DNA from: Paenibacillus faecis
Lineage (GTDB): Bacteria > Bacillota > Bacilli > Paenibacillales > Paenibacillaceae
DNA length: 64,000 bases
Direction of reading: 5' to 3'
Assembly: GCF_008084145.1 (NCBI RefSeq)
Contig: NZ_VSDO01000002.1
Location: 496,001 to 560,000 of the forward strand
A program made the translations under genes and the position numbers. Positions 29,347 to 38,514 of this stretch are shown in pieces. Below the pieces are notes generated by a model that was not told the origin of the DNA, did not search any database, and saw only the letters and a list, made by a program, of their open reading frames with translations. Positions within the stretch are counted from its first letter, which is position 1. Every line of letters begins with the position of its first letter.

Positions 29347-30867
29347 TCATCTACGATTCGCCTGACGGAATCTCTCGGGGGTTTGCCCGAAAAAATCCCT
29401 GAAATTTTGGCAAAAGTAAGAGACGTTTTGGAATCCCACTTGATAGCAGATGTCTGATACTTTTAGATGGGACTGCAGCAGCAAATCTTTCGCTATCTTC
29501 ATCCGCACGTGTTTTATATACTTGTTTAATCCGTATCCCGTATGTTTCTTGAACATCGAACTTAAATAATGGGGAGACAGATGAACCCTTGCCGCAAGAA
29601 GTTCCAGACTCAAATCCTCACCATAGTGCTCCTCGATGTATTGCTTTACAAAGGCAATATCTCGATGTAAAAATTCCGAACAGCTGTATTGTTGTTCAAG
29701 ACGTGCAATGGCCTCGAATAGGATCTCTTTGATCTCCTTTAACTCGTCGGCCTTGTACAGTTTTTCGATTTCCCGGCTTAACTCCGTTTCGGGGATAGGC
29801 GCGGAAGAAGTCATAATGTCCTGATACAGTGAGCTAAACATGTACTTGACATACAACTTCGAGAGTTGGAGCTGTTTCGCATATTTTTGGTAAAGTAATT
29901 CCGTGTTGGCTCTGACACCAAAAAAATCCCTGTCCGTCAAATCCCGGCGGATTTGGTTCAATAAATCATGATCCGAGAGTTCGGGCAGCCGATCATCGGA
30001 AACATAGAAATCAGTCTTGGCATCAAACACGAAATAATCCGGCGAGAAGAAGCGGTACTCCATCAGTTGGTCTAACTGAATCAAACAGGCCGACAACTCC
30101 GATAAATGGATGACTTCGTCATGAATAGCGAGATAGCAGTTCACTTTATATTTCTTCTGTACGCTGTTTCGGATATGTATGCCCAATTCCAGCAAGGAAT
30201 TGAAGGATCGGGAGGGGAGCCGGGAAAACAGCAGCAAACTTTGACAATCATTCAAATTTAAGTAATCGCTACTCCCCTCTAATAAAGTCAGGATAAATTG
30301 CTCGAAATCCGGCTCGGCATCTTCGAAGAAGTTCTTCTCGAATTCCATTAAGATCGCTCCCTGATAATGATCGGGCAAATCGAGCGCAACTCCCTTCATG
30401 GAGGAGGGCATTCCCAAGCCGTTAACCAGATTAAACAGCACATGTTTCTTGACATAGCTTTGCTTGATTTGCGAAGTGATCTGAAGCTGGGCTTGGTGCG
30501 TTAGCTCGTCAATTACTTTTTGCAAAGAACTTTGAAATGCTTCCACATGAATCGGCTTGAGGAGATACTCGGAAACGCCAAGGGAGATGGCTGTTTTCGC
30601 ATACTCAAATTCGGCGAATCCGCTGAACAGAATAACTTTCAATCCCTTTTGCAGGCTTAAGGCCTGTTTGGTCAGTTGCAGTCCGTCCATTAGCGGCATT
30701 CTCACGTCAGTAAAGAGGATATCCACCGGCTTTTTCTCCAAATAGGCGAGCGCCGCTCGTCCGTTTTCCGCTGTCTCGACCTGGAGGGGAAGACCCAATT
30801 CATGAATGAGAAATTCGATGCCTTCCCGTTCTTCACGCTGGTCATCTACCACCAAGATGCTTAACAT
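29347..30867 (-). CDS. YesN-type response regulator with AraC DNA-binding domain
   Basis: The start was set at 30867 (MLSILVVDDQRE) after GGAAAGGACGG; an ATG 84 bases upstream adds residues unlike a receiver domain. The 506 aa contain a receiver domain (phospho-Asp in ILFTDVRMPLMDG near 55), a poorly conserved central region and two AraC helix-turn-helix motifs at the C-terminus (LLAARVHLSPHYLSSMFKKH near 425; VSDICYQVGFQNVSYF near 473). It is 24 bases from the kinase gene and divergent from the ABC operon it likely controls. Confidence 0.92.
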   Translation of the reverse strand: MLSILVVDDQREEREGIEFLIHELGLPLQVETAENGRAALAYLEKKPVDILFTDVRMPLMDGLQLTKQALSLQKGLKVILFSGFAEFEYAKTAISLGVSEYLLKPIHVEAFQSSLQKVIDELTHQAQLQITSQIKQSYVKKHVLFNLVNGLGMPSSMKGVALDLPDHYQGAILMEFEKNFFEDAEPDFEQFILTLLEGSSDYLNLNDCQSLLLFSRLPSRSFNSLLELGIHIRNSVQKKYKVNCYLAIHDEVIHLSELSACLIQLDQLMEYRFFSPDYFVFDAKTDFYVSDDRLPELSDHDLLNQIRRDLTDRDFFGVRANTELLYQKYAKQLQLSKLYVKYMFSSLYQDIMTSSAPIPETELSREIEKLYKADELKEIKEILFEAIARLEQQYSCSEFLHRDIAFVKQYIEEHYGEDLSLELLAARVHLSPHYLSSMFKKHTGYGLNKYIKHVRMKIAKDLLLQSHLKVSDICYQVGFQNVSYFCQNFRDFFGQTPERFRQANRR

Positions 30868-31007
30868 TTCGTCCGTCCTTTCCGGCGCATGATTCCACAC
30901 GCAGAATTTCATTTTGATTGTAACATGATTTGCATCGACTTTATGCGGCAATTCGGCAAGTTGCCTAAAGTGAGTTATATATTTGCATAAAACACAATTT
31001 ATTTGCG

Positions 31008-31037
31008 TTTACGGTGTTGTGACGGGAGTTCTACAAT
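31008..31037 (+). promoter_or_regulatory. possible promoter of the sugar ABC importer operon
   Basis: TACAAT at 31032-31037 has TTTACG 18 bases upstream (31008-31013). The weak -35 box would fit activation by the neighbouring AraC-type regulator. The intergenic region is 226 bases. Confidence 0.35.
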
Positions 31038-31093
31038 AAGGGCATGCAAGATAACATGGATGTTGTTCTTTGAATTGAAGGGGGTATTAGGTA

Positions 31094-32809
31094 ATGAAAC
31101 CTAAATTCAAGCAGTCCGTTTCCATTTTGTTGACAACGCTTTTATCTGTTTCCCTCGCCGCCTGTCAAAGCCCCAATTCCGCCGGTACGGCCGAGGAATC
31201 CGCGGCCAACTTGAATGATCCGGCATGGAAGAAAGCCATGACGACACCGTATGAGCCCTATCCCGAAACTGTCGTTTACACAGTTGGGCAGACAGCAACC
31301 AGCTATACGTCGCTTGCGGGGACCGTCTATGAGAAGGACACTGCGACCGACAATGTGTGGACGAGATATTTTAAGAAGAAACTCAACGTGCAGAATGAGG
31401 TTGCTTTTGAAGCGAATGACGGGACGGATTACGTGCAAAAGGTCTCGATGGCCATTGCCGGAGGAACGATTCCTGACATTATGGTGGTGCCCGATCAGGC
31501 CACCTTGCAGCAGCTGTATGAGAACGACTTGATTGAGGATTTGACGGACGCCTATAACAACTGTGCCAGCGACCGGATCAAGGAGATCTACGACTCCTAT
31601 GGAGGCCGCGTGCTGGAGAGCGCCAAGTTTGACGGCAAAATCATGGCCCTGCCGACTACCGAAATTTCACACGGTCCGGGCGTGCTGTGGCTGCGCAAAG
31701 ACTGGATGGATAAATTGGGTCTCTCCGAACCCAAAACGATGGAGGATGTCGAGCATATTCTTACCCAGTTTATCGAGAAGGACCCCGGCGGCAATGGAGC
31801 CGGAAAGACGGTCGGTCTGGTGGTCGATAACGAGAATGTCGCCGGCATCTCCGGGGGGCCCTATGAATTGAACAATATTTTTGCCCTGTATGGCGCCTAC
31901 CCGAAACAATGGATCAAGGATGACAGCGGCAAGGCAGTATACGGTTCCGTACAGCCCGAAATGAAACCGGCCCTGGCCAAAGTGGCGGAGCTATACAAAA
32001 GGGGTTTGATTGATCGGCAATTTGCCGTACGGACATCCGACGACCGAAAAGCGCTGCTAACGAGCGGAAAAAGCGGTTCGTTCCTGGATAACTGGTGGGG
32101 AAGCTGGACGGTGGCCGACACGCTTAAACTGAACCCGGATGCGAATTGGGTTTCCTATGTGGCTCCCCAGTCGGAAGATGGCTCGGTTACGATGTTTACC
32201 GGCAATCCTTCGAGCAGTTACCTCGTGGTTCGGAAGGGGTTCAAGCATCCCGAAGCTGCCGTGAAGATGGCCAGCCTTCAGTTCGATTATCAGCGTTATC
32301 TGGAGAAGGACCCCGCTGTTTTGAAGGAGTTCGAGGACTACAGCAGCAACAATATCGGAGGCTCACCGCTAGCCATGAACATCGACTACTATGATGCGTT
32401 TTACCGGAATGTCGGAATTTTTGAGGAAGCGCTCAAGACGGGGGACAGCAGCGAATTAGTAAGCAACCTTGATCAGAACGCCTTTCGCTCCTACAAAAAG
32501 TATCTGGACAGTGTGAAAAACGGAGAGAAACCGGACCCGATTGCCTGGGCCGGCTATACTTCGAGCATCCTCACGGCCAACCTGGTCAAAAATTCAAAGG
32601 TGAAGGAGATCAACCCGGTCTTTTTCGGAACAACCCCGTCCATGGCCTTGAAGTGGCCGACACTTACGAAGATGGAGCTTGAAATGTACCTGAAGATCAT
32701 TACAGGTGAGCAAACCCCTGACGCATTCGATAGTTTTGTAAGCAGTTGGGCAAAAACCGGCGGGGACACGATTACCCAAGAAGTCAACGAAGCGCTCGCC
32801 TCCAAATGA
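31094..32809 (+). CDS. sugar ABC transporter substrate-binding lipoprotein (LplA type)
   Basis: A large family-1 binding protein of 571 aa with lipobox SLAAC (Cys24). It has the extended central domain of LplA-type receptors of Paenibacillus. GVLWLRKDWMDKLGL near residue 196 is the typical hinge-side motif, and YVAPQSEDGS and SSYLVVRKGFKHPEAAVKM follow. It probably binds an oligosaccharide or a plant glycan fragment. It is first in an operon with two permeases, divergent from the kinase/regulator pair. Confidence 0.9.
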   Translation: MKPKFKQSVSILLTTLLSVSLAACQSPNSAGTAEESAANLNDPAWKKAMTTPYEPYPETVVYTVGQTATSYTSLAGTVYEKDTATDNVWTRYFKKKLNVQNEVAFEANDGTDYVQKVSMAIAGGTIPDIMVVPDQATLQQLYENDLIEDLTDAYNNCASDRIKEIYDSYGGRVLESAKFDGKIMALPTTEISHGPGVLWLRKDWMDKLGLSEPKTMEDVEHILTQFIEKDPGGNGAGKTVGLVVDNENVAGISGGPYELNNIFALYGAYPKQWIKDDSGKAVYGSVQPEMKPALAKVAELYKRGLIDRQFAVRTSDDRKALLTSGKSGSFLDNWWGSWTVADTLKLNPDANWVSYVAPQSEDGSVTMFTGNPSSSYLVVRKGFKHPEAAVKMASLQFDYQRYLEKDPAVLKEFEDYSSNNIGGSPLAMNIDYYDAFYRNVGIFEEALKTGDSSELVSNLDQNAFRSYKKYLDSVKNGEKPDPIAWAGYTSSILTANLVKNSKVKEINPVFFGTTPSMALKWPTLTKMELEMYLKIITGEQTPDAFDSFVSSWAKTGGDTITQEVNEALASK

Positions 32810-32830
32810 TGCTGAAAGAGATGATTGTTG

Positions 32831-33721
32831 ATGAAGAACAAAAAAGACCAAACGGCATTTCACCTGATGCTCGCACCGAGTATGGTATTCCTGCTGATAT
32901 TCTCTTTCCTTCCGATGTTCGGTATCGTCATGGCTTTCCAGAATTACATCCCGGCTAAAGGGATCGGCGGTTCGCCTTGGGTGGGGCTCGATAATTTCAA
33001 GTTCATGTTTCAAATACCCGACAGCAAGCAGATCTTGAACAATACCATCATCATCGCTGTATGGAAAATTGTTGTGGGCACACTGGTTTCAATTGTATTC
33101 GCCTTATTGCTAAATGAAATCCGGGTGCGGTTCGCCAAGAAGTTTATGCAGACCGTGGTTTACTTGCCTAATTTTCTCTCCTGGGCCGTATTGGCCACCG
33201 TCGTGATGAACATCTTTTCGTATGAAGGGCCGGTTAACGCCGTATTGGGCTGGTTCGGACTGGATCCGGTTTTGTTTATGGCCAGCAATCACTGGTTTAG
33301 GCCGATGCTGGTGCTGACCGATGTGTGGAAAGGGTTTGGATACGGGTCTATCATCTATCTGGCCTCGTTGACGGCGATTGATCCGGGACTTTATGAGGCG
33401 TCCTCCATCGATGGAGCCCATCGGTTTCAGCAATTGTGGCATGTGACCTTGCCCGGTTTGATGCCTACCATATTGCTGGTTACGACTTTAAATTTGCCAA
33501 ACGTGCTCAATGCCGGGTTCGACCAGATTTTCAATCTCTATAATCCCCTGGTTTACGAAACTTCCGACATCATCGACACCTATGTATACCGGGTAGGCTT
33601 GGTGGAGAGACAATACAGCTTGGGTACTGCGATCGGACTTTTGCGCTCCGTTGTCGGCATCGTGCTCATTCTGTCCGCCAATAAACTGGCTCAAAAACTT
33701 ACGGACTACCGAATTTTCTAA
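32831..33721 (+). CDS. sugar ABC transporter permease (LplB type)
   Basis: The 296 aa have six membrane segments and the EAA loop (YEASSIDGAHRFQQLWHVTLPGL, with the conserved G) near residue 190, which contacts the ATPase. The ATG at 32831 was chosen over TTGs at 32825 and 32828; the ribosome site (AAAGAGA) is weak, so translation may be coupled to the binding protein gene 21 bases upstream. The partner permease follows. Confidence 0.9.
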   Translation: MKNKKDQTAFHLMLAPSMVFLLIFSFLPMFGIVMAFQNYIPAKGIGGSPWVGLDNFKFMFQIPDSKQILNNTIIIAVWKIVVGTLVSIVFALLLNEIRVRFAKKFMQTVVYLPNFLSWAVLATVVMNIFSYEGPVNAVLGWFGLDPVLFMASNHWFRPMLVLTDVWKGFGYGSIIYLASLTAIDPGLYEASSIDGAHRFQQLWHVTLPGLMPTILLVTTLNLPNVLNAGFDQIFNLYNPLVYETSDIIDTYVYRVGLVERQYSLGTAIGLLRSVVGIVLILSANKLAQKLTDYRIF

Positions 33722-33729
33722 ACCGGGAG

Positions 33730-34617
33730 GTGAGCTCCATTTACGGGCATTCCTTGAAAAGTCGACTTTCGGACATCCTGATCTGGATTGTGTTGTTAAC
33801 GTTAACTTTGTCCTGCCTGATCCCTTTGCTGAACCTTGTAGCCATTTCGTTCAGTGAGAATGCGGCGGTTTCCGCCAACCTCGTCAGTATTTTTCCGGTT
33901 CAGCCTACGTTCAGTTCCTATGAGAAGCTATTGTCGGACAGCCAGTTTTGGCGCTCTTTCATGATTTCGGTAGAGCGGGTTGTTCTCGGTCTGATCGTAA
34001 ACATGAGCCTGATGATTCTGGCCGCGTATCCGCTATCCAAAAGTTCAAGACAATTTCGGGCCCAGAAGGTGTACATGAATATTGTGATTGTCGCCATGCT
34101 GTTCTCCGGGGGGTTAATTCCAACTTTTATGGTAGTCAAAGGGCTTTACCTTCTGGATACCATCTGGTCGCTGATTCTGCCGGGGGCCGTGGCGGTCGGG
34201 AATGTCATTCTGCTGATGAACGCCTTCCGGGCGGTCCCCTCATCTTTGGAGGAAGCCGCAACGATCGACGGGGCTTCGCAGTGGAGAATTCTGTCCACCA
34301 TTTACGTGCCCGTGGTACTGCCTACCATCGCTACCGTCACGCTGTTCACGATTGTCGGGCATTGGAATGATTACTTCGGCGCCCTGGTGTATATCAATAA
34401 AACGTCAAACTATCCGTTGCAAACGTATATCCAGCAGCTCAGCGTAGAAGCGCAAAATATAACCGATCCGCAAAAGCTGATTGAATACGCGAAAATTTCC
34501 AACAGAACTTTAAATGCGGCCAAAATCGTGGTCTCGACATTGCCGCTGCTCTTAATTTACCCGTTTATGCAAAAATACTTCGTGACAGGCATTATAGTAG
34601 GTTCTCTTAAAGAGTAA
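33730..34617 (+). CDS. sugar ABC transporter permease (YtcP/AraQ type)
   Basis: About 295 aa with six membrane segments and the EAA loop EEAATIDGASQWRILSTIYV near 175-195. The start codon is unclear: the only GTG (33730) lies inside the ribosome site GGGAGGTGA, the next good position holds an ATT (33739), and a TTG occurs at 33754. The C-terminus ends in QKYFVTGIIVGSLKE, the normal family end. No ATP-binding gene follows; MsmX-type shared ATPases usually serve such systems. Confidence 0.88.
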   Translation: MSSIYGHSLKSRLSDILIWIVLLTLTLSCLIPLLNLVAISFSENAAVSANLVSIFPVQPTFSSYEKLLSDSQFWRSFMISVERVVLGLIVNMSLMILAAYPLSKSSRQFRAQKVYMNIVIVAMLFSGGLIPTFMVVKGLYLLDTIWSLILPGAVAVGNVILLMNAFRAVPSSLEEAATIDGASQWRILSTIYVPVVLPTIATVTLFTIVGHWNDYFGALVYINKTSNYPLQTYIQQLSVEAQNITDPQKLIEYAKISNRTLNAAKIVVSTLPLLLIYPFMQKYFVTGIIVGSLKE

Positions 34618-34650
34618 ATCTAAATCTGACGGGGGGTTGACACTTATATG

Positions 34651-34694
34651 AAATCGCAAGCTGGCCCATTCGCCATGCTTGCGATTTTTTTGTT
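34651..34694 (+). terminator. terminator of the sugar ABC operon
   Basis: AAATCGCAAGC (34651-34661) pairs with GCTTGCGATTT (34677-34687), followed by a long T run, 34 bases after the permease stop. Confidence 0.92.
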
Positions 34695-34991
34695 TTTGTG
34701 CGGACAGATCATGAGGAGAATGGTAAAATGATGAAGGAATGTGAAGTTTGTCGTAATTTGGAAGGGAGGATGTTCGGAGGCGGTCTGATGGGAGGACTGA
34801 TTTTCCTAAGAAAATTGGCGTCCCGACCGAAACTGTAGCCCGTCGCATGGACGAGGGGAATTATTTCTGAATAGGACAAAGGTCGCGTTTTATGGGAAAA
34901 GGGTTACTAAATTTATCCTATTATCCGATATAAAACGCGTAGGCCTGGATAGAAAGATCCAGTGCAAGATGCAATCAAAGGAGAGAAACGA
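34695..34991 (+). other. long leader region before the Ig-like protein gene, with two hairpins
   Basis: No gene is supported here. Two structures stand out near the 3' end: a 10-bp perfect inverted repeat CGCGTTTTAT/ATAAAACGCG (34884-34893, 34930-34939) around a 36-base loop, and CTGGAT/ATCCAG (34944-34949, 34956-34961). Earlier a small ATTTTC/GAAAAT hairpin lies near 34801-34816. I could not match the region to a known riboswitch class. Confidence 0.45.
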
Positions 34992-37208
34992 ATGACTGCA
35001 AACAGGAAATTTACGGGTTGGTTCCTGATGCTGACGCTGCTCTTTGCGACGGTGTTTCCGAACAGCGCAATCGCGGCCAGCGGCGATGTTGTCTCGATCG
35101 ACATCGAAGGTTCGGGAACGACGGTCGAGTTGACCGTGGGCAAGACGAAGCAGTTGAAGGTATGGGGAACGGTGGAAGGTTCTTCCGTAAAACGGGATCT
35201 GACGAATGCCGTAACCTGGACCTCCAGCGACAGCGGAACAATCAAAGTAACCAACGGTTTCCTTACGGCGTTGAAATCGGGTACGGTTACGATTCGTGCC
35301 GACTATAATTCCGCGACTTCTTCAATTGAAGTGAAAGCGAAGGATTCTTACAAAGAATTGACGCTGGAGTACCCGAACCAAGGCAAATTCAAACTTGGCG
35401 ACACGGCCGATTTAGCCGTTAAAGCTCTCGCTCAAATCGAAGGGTCCGCGGGGGCGACCAAGGATGTTACTCAGGAAGCCGATTGGTCTTCTTCCAACAG
35501 TCAGGTGCTGACGGTGGAGAAAGGGAAGATCACGCTGGTCGGAGAAGGTAAGGCAACCGTCACGGCGAAATACAACGGGCTTACGGCCGATTTCAAAGCC
35601 GAGGTAGGATCCTTGTTCTCCGATCTAAAGCTGAGCTACATAGCTGATGGTCAAACCTTGTCGGCAGACGATATCGAGATGGTTGTCGGGGACAGCGAGA
35701 TCGCGTTGAAAGCAGAAACAACCATATCGAGCGATCAATCCAAGTCCGATGTGACGGATAAGGTCACCTGGACGTCTTCGGATACGTCGGTTGCGACGGT
35801 GGACGGCGGCAAGTTGAAAGTCGTTTCCGTCGGCAAAACGACCATAACGGCGCAATATCTCGGCATGAAGGCGCAGGCCAACGTATATGTGCGTACGCCT
35901 TTCGAAGCGATCAAGCTGACGCCGTCCGCAGATCAAATCCTGTTTATCGGCGAACGGCTGCAAGCGAAGGCGGAGATGAGAAGCAGCGCGAATGCGACGG
36001 AGGATATAACTTCCAAGGCGACTTGGACGTCTTCCGATTTGATGAACGCCACCGTGTCCGGTGGAACGATTACCGCCAAAGCTCAAGGCGGCTCGTCCAT
36101 TAAGGTAAGTCATCTTGGCATCAACAAAACATTGAAAGTAAAGATTTATCCGACATTAACGAAATTGACGGCGGCAAAAACCGAGCTTGAGCTGTTTAAA
36201 GGCGAGTCCGCCAGCCTGCCTAAAGTAACCGGGCTTAAGCTGGATGAAGAAGAAATGGACATCAGCCAAGAATTGAACTGGACTTCGAGCAACGAAGATG
36301 TCGCGAAAATCGAAGACGGTAAAGTGGTCGCCAAAGGCAAAGGAACCGCCACGCTAAGAGCCGAGCTTCCTAAGCTCGATGACAGCTCCGCTTCTCCGAT
36401 TCGCAGCGCATCCGTCACGGTTACTTTGAACGTGAAGGAAAAAGTGCTCGCATTGGTCACGGACGTGGAAAAGCTTAGCGTCGTGATGGGCGAAGAAACC
36501 CCGCTGCCGCAATTAAGCGCGGTATGGGAAGATGGGGAGGAAGCTGCACTTACCGACTCCATCGAATGGAGCTTGACGGGTTCGAACGCCGTGATCAAAT
36601 CGGGATCGGCAGGCAAAACGATCAAGGGTCTGACTAAGGGAAGCGCGACCCTCAAAGGAACGTATTCGAACAAAACGATCAGCATCCCGGTTACCATTGA
36701 GCCGAAGATCGTTAAGGTCGTGGTGGATCCGGTAAACGTTCAGCTTAACGTCAAGAAAACCAAATCCATTAAAGTGACCGGATTTTACCAAAACGGCAAG
36801 ACGGTAAACCTGTCCAGCAAAATGGGCTGGGAATCGGACAACACGAATGTGGCCACGATTACCACAACTTCCGTTAAAGCGATTGCCGAGGGCACCGCTA
36901 CTTTGAAAGGCTCTTATCAAGGTCATAACGTTAGCGTGAAGGTTAGCGTAATTCCGAAGCTGCTGAAACTGACGGTGGACGAGAAGAGTCTGAAGCTCGC
37001 TCCGGGTTCCGCCAAAACGGTAGTGGTGACAGCAGAGTACGATAACGGAAGCAACCCGACGGTAACCGGCAGCGCCACTTGGACCAGCTCCAAGCCTTCT
37101 GTGGCGAAAGTGACGGCGGGTAGAATTGAAGCCGTGGCCAAGGGCAGCGCTACGATTAAAGGCGTTTACGGCGGAAAAACCGTTTCAATCCGGGTTTCGG
37201 TCAAATAG
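34992..37208 (+). CDS. secreted protein with about eight bacterial Ig-like (BIG2) repeats
   Basis: The ATG at 34992 follows AAAGGAGAG; an in-frame codon 30 bases upstream has no site. The 738 aa begin with a signal peptide (cleavage near IAA) and continue as roughly eight repeats of about 90 residues. Each contains a WTSSD/WSSSN-like core and a VATVD-G-KV...GxATITA-type end, the BIG2 signature. Neither SLH repeats nor LPxTG are present, so attachment is not obvious. It may be a surface or adhesive protein. Confidence 0.87.
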   Translation: MTANRKFTGWFLMLTLLFATVFPNSAIAASGDVVSIDIEGSGTTVELTVGKTKQLKVWGTVEGSSVKRDLTNAVTWTSSDSGTIKVTNGFLTALKSGTVTIRADYNSATSSIEVKAKDSYKELTLEYPNQGKFKLGDTADLAVKALAQIEGSAGATKDVTQEADWSSSNSQVLTVEKGKITLVGEGKATVTAKYNGLTADFKAEVGSLFSDLKLSYIADGQTLSADDIEMVVGDSEIALKAETTISSDQSKSDVTDKVTWTSSDTSVATVDGGKLKVVSVGKTTITAQYLGMKAQANVYVRTPFEAIKLTPSADQILFIGERLQAKAEMRSSANATEDITSKATWTSSDLMNATVSGGTITAKAQGGSSIKVSHLGINKTLKVKIYPTLTKLTAAKTELELFKGESASLPKVTGLKLDEEEMDISQELNWTSSNEDVAKIEDGKVVAKGKGTATLRAELPKLDDSSASPIRSASVTVTLNVKEKVLALVTDVEKLSVVMGEETPLPQLSAVWEDGEEAALTDSIEWSLTGSNAVIKSGSAGKTIKGLTKGSATLKGTYSNKTISIPVTIEPKIVKVVVDPVNVQLNVKKTKSIKVTGFYQNGKTVNLSSKMGWESDNTNVATITTTSVKAIAEGTATLKGSYQGHNVSVKVSVIPKLLKLTVDEKSLKLAPGSAKTVVVTAEYDNGSNPTVTGSATWTSSKPSVAKVTAGRIEAVAKGSATIKGVYGGKTVSIRVSVK

Positions 37209-37246
37209 CACTCTTAACTTATAACGATACACCAAGACGATTGCCG

Positions 37247-37285
37247 GCAGCTTGCCTTCAAGGTTTGAAGGCAAGCTGCTTTTTT
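37247..37285 (+). terminator. terminator of the Ig-like protein gene
   Basis: GCAGCTTGCCTTCAA (37247-37261) pairs perfectly with TTGAAGGCAAGCTGC (37265-37279) with a 3-base loop and six T. Confidence 0.95.
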
Positions 37286-37350
37286 GCTTGGTTCTGGGAG
37301 ATCGGGCCCGCCTTGTGCTATATTAAATGAAGAAGAGGAATCGATCAGCG

Positions 37351-38256
37351 ATGAACAGACACCGATTACAAAGAGTTTCAAAAGTAGGAGCATTGTGGTT
37401 GCTGCTCTGCTTCCTTATCTCCGGCTGCGGTATCCAGTTAGGCGTGGAACCCGCTCAAGGGGATGCCGCTTCCCCGCTGCCCGCGGGAACGAAGGCGGAC
37501 GGACAACTGCGGGTTATTTTTCTGGACGTCGGCCAAGGCGCGTCGCAGCTGCTGATCAGTCCTTCGGGGCGGACGATGCTGATCGACGCCGGGAACAACA
37601 GCGAGGAACAGCGGATGGTGGATTACTTGCGGGAATACGGCGTTGAACGCATCGATATCGTGGTGGGGACGCATCCGGATGCGGATCATATCGGCGGGTT
37701 GGATGCCGTCATCGATCATTATGAGGTCGGGGCCGTCTATATGCCGAAAATTCAAGCCAATACGAAAACCTTCGAGTCGCTGCTTCAATCGATTCGCGAT
37801 CGGGGGCTTAAAGTCAAAACCGCTAAATCCGGCCTGAAGCTGGACTGGGACGAGCAGGTGGATGTCCGTCTCGTCGCTCCGGTGGAACAAAGCGACGACA
37901 GCAACAACATGAGCGCGGTAATAAAAGTGGCATTCGGCGAGACTTCGTTCTTGCTGACGGGGGATGCCGAACGCGAAAGCGAGAAGGCGATGCTCGCCTC
38001 GGGCGCGGATGTGCAAGCCGATGTACTGCTCGTCGGTCATCATGGCTCCACTTCGTCGACATCGCTTTCTTTTTTGCGGAAAGTATCCCCGAAATATGCC
38101 GTTATCCAGGTAGGGGAAAACAGCTATGGTCACCCCAAACAGGAAATTCTCGACCGCCTGAAGAAACAAAATGTGCAGGTGTACCGGAATGACCGGCAGG
38201 GGACGATCGAGGTCGTATCGGACGGCCGGGAAATCCGGATCACCACGGAGAGGTGA
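37351..38256 (+). CDS. ComEC/Rec2-like metallo-beta-lactamase-fold hydrolase (lipoprotein)
   Basis: The 301-aa product (start at 37351 after AGAGGA; an ATG at 37327 lacks a site) has a lipobox LISGC and one MBL domain. The metal-binding motif is THPDADHIGG, and LLTGDAE and VGHHGS complete the ComEC-type site. Soluble ComEC-like hydrolases are proposed to degrade a DNA strand or nucleotides outside the membrane. The DUF3006 gene next to it is a usual partner. Confidence 0.85.
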   Translation: MNRHRLQRVSKVGALWLLLCFLISGCGIQLGVEPAQGDAASPLPAGTKADGQLRVIFLDVGQGASQLLISPSGRTMLIDAGNNSEEQRMVDYLREYGVERIDIVVGTHPDADHIGGLDAVIDHYEVGAVYMPKIQANTKTFESLLQSIRDRGLKVKTAKSGLKLDWDEQVDVRLVAPVEQSDDSNNMSAVIKVAFGETSFLLTGDAERESEKAMLASGADVQADVLLVGHHGSTSSTSLSFLRKVSPKYAVIQVGENSYGHPKQEILDRLKKQNVQVYRNDRQGTIEVVSDGREIRITTER

Positions 38257-38262
38257 GTAATA

Positions 38263-38475
38263 TTGACCGGAATCGTGGAAGGGTTTGAGGAAGGGATTTG
38301 TCTTCTGGAGATCAACGGGAATGTGGAGACGGTGCCTCGGGAACTCATGGATCCGGACGTACGGGCCGGGGATGTCGTCCTATGGGACGGGGGACGTTGG
38401 AGGAAGGACCGGGATCTAACGGAAGAGCGTACCCGGAAAATTCGGGAACTGATGAATGAAGTTTGGGAAGATTGA
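38263..38475 (+). CDS. DUF3006 family protein
   Basis: A TTG start at 38263 follows GAGAGGTGAG and gives 70 aa. The beta-strand-rich small domain has ING..E.VPRELMDPDVRAGDV and ends in a charged helix with KIRELMNEVWED. DUF3006 genes commonly sit directly after secreted ComEC-like hydrolases, as here (six bases apart). The molecular role is unknown. Confidence 0.82.
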   Translation: MTGIVEGFEEGICLLEINGNVETVPRELMDPDVRAGDVVLWDGGRWRKDRDLTEERTRKIRELMNEVWED

Positions 38476-38514
38476 GTGATGGATTCCGAGGATAAAAGGG
38501 AGGAGAGTGTGTTC

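Noticed and set aside
34552..34848. Minus-strand frame of 98 codons before the Ig-like protein gene
   Set aside because: It runs antisense through the permease end and its terminator, has no ribosome site and no recognisable features.
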